Assembly (NCBI GenBank): GCA_030526175.1
Contig: JAUNDJ010000006.1
Span: 1 to 43,581, forward strand
From: Bacillota bacterium
Lineage (GTDB): Bacteria; Bacillota_I; Bacilli_A; Erysipelotrichales; Erysipelotrichaceae
Reading direction: 5' to 3'
Length of the DNA stretch: 43,581 bases
This document shows positions 41,560 to 43,581 of the stretch, one piece after another; the first letter of the stretch is position 1; every line of letters begins with the position of its first letter. A model generated the notes under the pieces. The model ran no database searches, was not told where the DNA came from, and saw nothing but the letters and a program-made list of their open reading frames with translations. Position numbers and translations under genes: made by a program.

Positions 41560-42281
41560 CCTTGACTCTCCTTCTTTTGTCTTAATATTTCAAAAGAGAA
41601 CACAGCGACTGCACTAGCACTATCCAATGCATTACGATATTCTCTACCATATTCAATAACAACATTTTGCGTGCTATTTTTCGTAATCACACTCGAAAGA
41701 CCTCGTAAAGCCCCTCCTATAGCCAAGCAAAATGTATCTGGATATTTCATATCATAAATCCCTTTTGCATCTTTTCGATGCGCACAATATAAAGGGATGT
41801 TATGAGATGTTAAATAGTATATTAAATCTTCTTCTTTTTCAATAAAATAAATATCTAATTTCTCATACGCACCTGCACTAGCTCTTAAAATGACCGGTTC
41901 CGCTTCTTTCCAACTTCGTTTTGGAAGAATTAGAGCACTGGCACCACTTGCGTATAAAGTACGACAAATACTTCCTAAATTGTATGGATCTTCTAGTCCA
42001 TCTAAGTAAGCTATATACCCTTGAATAGGTTGATTTAATGTATTAAACGTTCTATCCGAACATTCCAACAACATACCTCCATGACTTTTTCCTGTTGCCA
42101 TTTCATCTATTTCACTTCGTTCTAAAAACTTAACTTCACAATTCTCCTTTTTCGCAAGATGAATAATGTAGGAAAAATCTTTTGTTCTTTTATTACGATC
42201 CACGTATAATACGTGGCACTTTCTATTTTTAGCTTCTAAAATAGCCTTACAGCTAATTGCTCCTTCAAATAAATTTTTCAT
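41556..42281 (-). CDS. SPOUT-family (TrmH/RlmB-like) RNA 2'-O-methyltransferase
   Basis: N-terminal substrate-binding domain (about 1-75) and C-terminal trefoil-knot SPOUT domain. Motif 1 is good (NLGSICRTLYASG with Asn101 and Arg107). Motif 2 reads IGGALRGLS where GSEGxGLS is usual, and motif 3 reads RNALDSASAVAVFSFE where SLNVSVA-type sequence is usual, so the SAM pocket and catalysis may differ from RlmB. 241 residues. The RNA target is unknown. No ribosome-binding site precedes the ATG, and a TATAAT places +1 on it; see the findings. First gene of the trmH-priA-rsmB run. Confidence 0.85.
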   Translation of the reverse strand: MKNLFEGAISCKAILEAKNRKCHVLYVDRNKRTKDFSYIIHLAKKENCEVKFLERSEIDEMATGKSHGGMLLECSDRTFNTLNQPIQGYIAYLDGLEDPYNLGSICRTLYASGASALILPKRSWKEAEPVILRASAGAYEKLDIYFIEKEEDLIYYLTSHNIPLYCAHRKDAKGIYDMKYPDTFCLAIGGALRGLSSVITKNSTQNVVIEYGREYRNALDSASAVAVFSFEILRQKKESQG

Positions 42282-42287
42282 AGAATA

Positions 42288-42293
42288 ATTATA
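42288..42293 (-). promoter_or_regulatory. -10 element (TATAAT) giving a leaderless trmH transcript
   Basis: The perfect TATAAT ends at 42288, followed by exactly six bases (TATTCT) and the ATG at 42281. The -35 is weak (CTAGCA at 18 bases). The 56-base gap also serves the divergent plus-strand gene, for which only weak TATGCT (42310-42315) is seen. Confidence 0.6.
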
Positions 42294-42337
42294 GTATCTT
42301 ATAGTGATTTATGCTAGAGTGGTATTTGAGGTAGGTT

Positions 42338-43549
42338 ATGAAATTTATTGATGAAGAAATGAAAAAGAAGATAATAGTCTATTCTTCCAGTCTGGTGATT
42401 GCTATTATCGTCGCAATGCTTCTTTTTAATTTGGATATTGCCATAAGTGTCCTGAAAAAATTTATTGGTGCTTCCTATCCTTTCATTATTGGATTGTTCA
42501 TTGCGTTCGTACTGAATGGCCCTGTCGAGCTATTCGAAAAAACAATTTTTAAGAAATTCCCAAGAAAGAAAATATTATCTGTTCTTTTAGCTTTCACACT
42601 ATTAATAGGGTTGATCTTTATAACTTTTGGAACTGTGATCCCTTCCCTTGTGGATTCTATTCGAACATTTATTGATAATATTGCGATTTATCAAAATTCA
42701 CTAATTCGTTTTTTAAATTCGACACTAAATAGAATGGATATCTATTGGCCAGAACTTGAGAAAGTGCTTTCTACAAGCAATGTTTTGAATACTATTTCTA
42801 GCTTTATACGAAACTCACTTCCTAAATTATTAGATTATTCTTATTCTTTTATGAAGTCAGCAATCAACATCCTTCTTGCCTTAGTTGCAGCTATATATAT
42901 GTTGATTGATAAAAAGAATTTATTAAACACTTTTAAAAGTTTAAACTATGCTCTTTTCTCAGAAGACTTAGCAAGTCGTTTTGAGAACGTATTACACGAT
43001 GCTAAGATTATTTTTGAACAATTTATCGTAGGTAGTGTTATTGATTCCTCCATAATTGGACTATTAACTTATGTAGCTTGTTTGATATTTAGAATTCCAT
43101 ATGCACCAATGATTGGATTTATTGTTGGAATCACAAATGTCATTCCGATGTTCGGACCATTTTTGGGAGCAATTCCAGTTGTTATAATCTTATTGCTGAT
43201 TCAACCTGTAAGCGCGCTATTATTTGCGATATTAATTTTAATTATCCAACAAATAGATGGAAACTTAGTTAAACCAATAATTTTAGGAGACCGATTAGGT
43301 ATTTCTGGATTTTGGATTCTATTTTCAGTCAGCATTGGTGGAACATTATATGGTGTATTAGGAATGTTTTTTGGAGTTCCAGTTTTCGCATTTATTTATT
43401 CTCTATTGGTAAACTTTACAACAATACAACTTCAAAACAAAAATGTAAATATTAATCAAGTAAGAAAACGCCAGGATTTAAAATGGGCTAAGAAAATTAA
43501 AGATCGATTGGGAAATCATGAAGAGGAAGGGGCTGTAACGAGTAAGTAG
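42338..43549 (+). CDS. AI-2E/PerM-family membrane protein
   Basis: A 403-residue polytopic protein of the AI-2E transporter/PerM family (PF01594). Hydrophobic segments occur at the N-terminus (about 12-30, 38-57, 70-90), then a long helical external loop (about 95-160). Next is the conserved block with VIDSSIIGLLTYVACLI, GFIVGITNVIPMFGPFLGAIP (the family hallmark) and QQIDGNLVKP. The C-terminus is basic and cytoplasmic. Members have been linked to autoinducer export or Na+/H+ exchange; the substrate cannot be assigned here. GAGGTAGG is just upstream of the ATG. After the TAG (43547-43549) only 32 bases remain; the A-run with GACGC near the edge may be the left arm of a terminator that is cut off. 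Confidence 0.9.
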   Translation: MKFIDEEMKKKIIVYSSSLVIAIIVAMLLFNLDIAISVLKKFIGASYPFIIGLFIAFVLNGPVELFEKTIFKKFPRKKILSVLLAFTLLIGLIFITFGTVIPSLVDSIRTFIDNIAIYQNSLIRFLNSTLNRMDIYWPELEKVLSTSNVLNTISSFIRNSLPKLLDYSYSFMKSAINILLALVAAIYMLIDKKNLLNTFKSLNYALFSEDLASRFENVLHDAKIIFEQFIVGSVIDSSIIGLLTYVACLIFRIPYAPMIGFIVGITNVIPMFGPFLGAIPVVIILLLIQPVSALLFAILILIIQQIDGNLVKPIILGDRLGISGFWILFSVSIGGTLYGVLGMFFGVPVFAFIYSLLVNFTTIQLQNKNVNINQVRKRQDLKWAKKIKDRLGNHEEEGAVTSK

Positions 43550-43581
43550 CTCTATAAATAAAAAAGACGCTGATCTACGAA

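Noticed and set aside
43550-43581. Complete terminator after the AI-2E-family gene
   Set aside because: Only an A-run and GACGC are visible; the pairing arm would lie outside the window.
1-43581. CRISPR arrays, insertion sequences, tRNA or rRNA genes
   Set aside because: No regularly spaced repeats, transposase-like frames or RNA-gene signatures were seen; nearly all sequence is protein-coding with short gaps.

Overview
The window is AT-rich, densely packed chromosomal DNA from a low-GC Firmicute. The gene content and order are Bacillus-like: asp23-nusB-xseAB-ispA-dxs-tlyA-recN, and priA-rsmB-rlmN-stp-prkC-rsgA-rpe-tpk facing rpmB. Several Bacillus members are missing, and the overall flavour (MurT/GatD, BspA-type leucine-rich repeats, small lipoproteins) suggests an Erysipelotrichia-like gut or oral organism. 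That placement is inference. I see no phage, insertion sequence, CRISPR array, tRNA or rRNA. No gene-free stretch exceeds 300 bases. The longest is the divergent mraY/rpmB gap (32167-32320), which holds two promoters.

Layout. (1) 82-6383, minus strand: an accessory five-gene cluster of a cytoplasmic BspA-type leucine-rich-repeat protein, a Cys-tailed unknown, a DEDDh 3'-5' exonuclease, a membrane-anchored alpha/beta-hydrolase lacking its nucleophile serine, and a 601-residue zinc-knuckle unknown. This is the least explained part of the window. (2) 6469-9572, minus: a TPR/SH3 lipoprotein, then gatD-murT for lipid II amidation. (3) 9638-21786, minus: a long run of tightly spaced or overlapping housekeeping genes for nucleotide, isoprenoid, DNA-repair and RNA-modification functions, ending in xer, mrp and a zinc peptidase. 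It lies behind asp23 and its terminator. (4) 22183-25957, minus: ribF-truB, then a membrane EAL-domain protein. (5) 26040-28970: a plus-strand lipoprotein, spx on the minus strand, and trpS on the plus strand. (6) 29023-32166, minus: mraY-murD-uppP, all acting on the undecaprenyl/lipid II cycle. (7) rpmB on the plus strand. (8) 32592-42281, minus: trmH-priA-rsmB-rlmN-stp-prkC-rsgA-rpe-tpk, combining ribosome maturation, replication restart and the PASTA kinase/phosphatase pair. (9) 42338-43549, plus: an AI-2E/PerM-family membrane protein.

Regulation visible in the sequence. Extended -10 promoters (TGnTATAAT type) recur. Four genes (truB, xer, trmH, rsgA) have a -10 hexamer placed so that transcription should begin at or within about three bases of the start codon, with no usable Shine-Dalgarno sequence. 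They look leaderless, whereas most other genes have good AGGAG-type sites. Many intrinsic terminators physically contain the stop codon of the gene they end.
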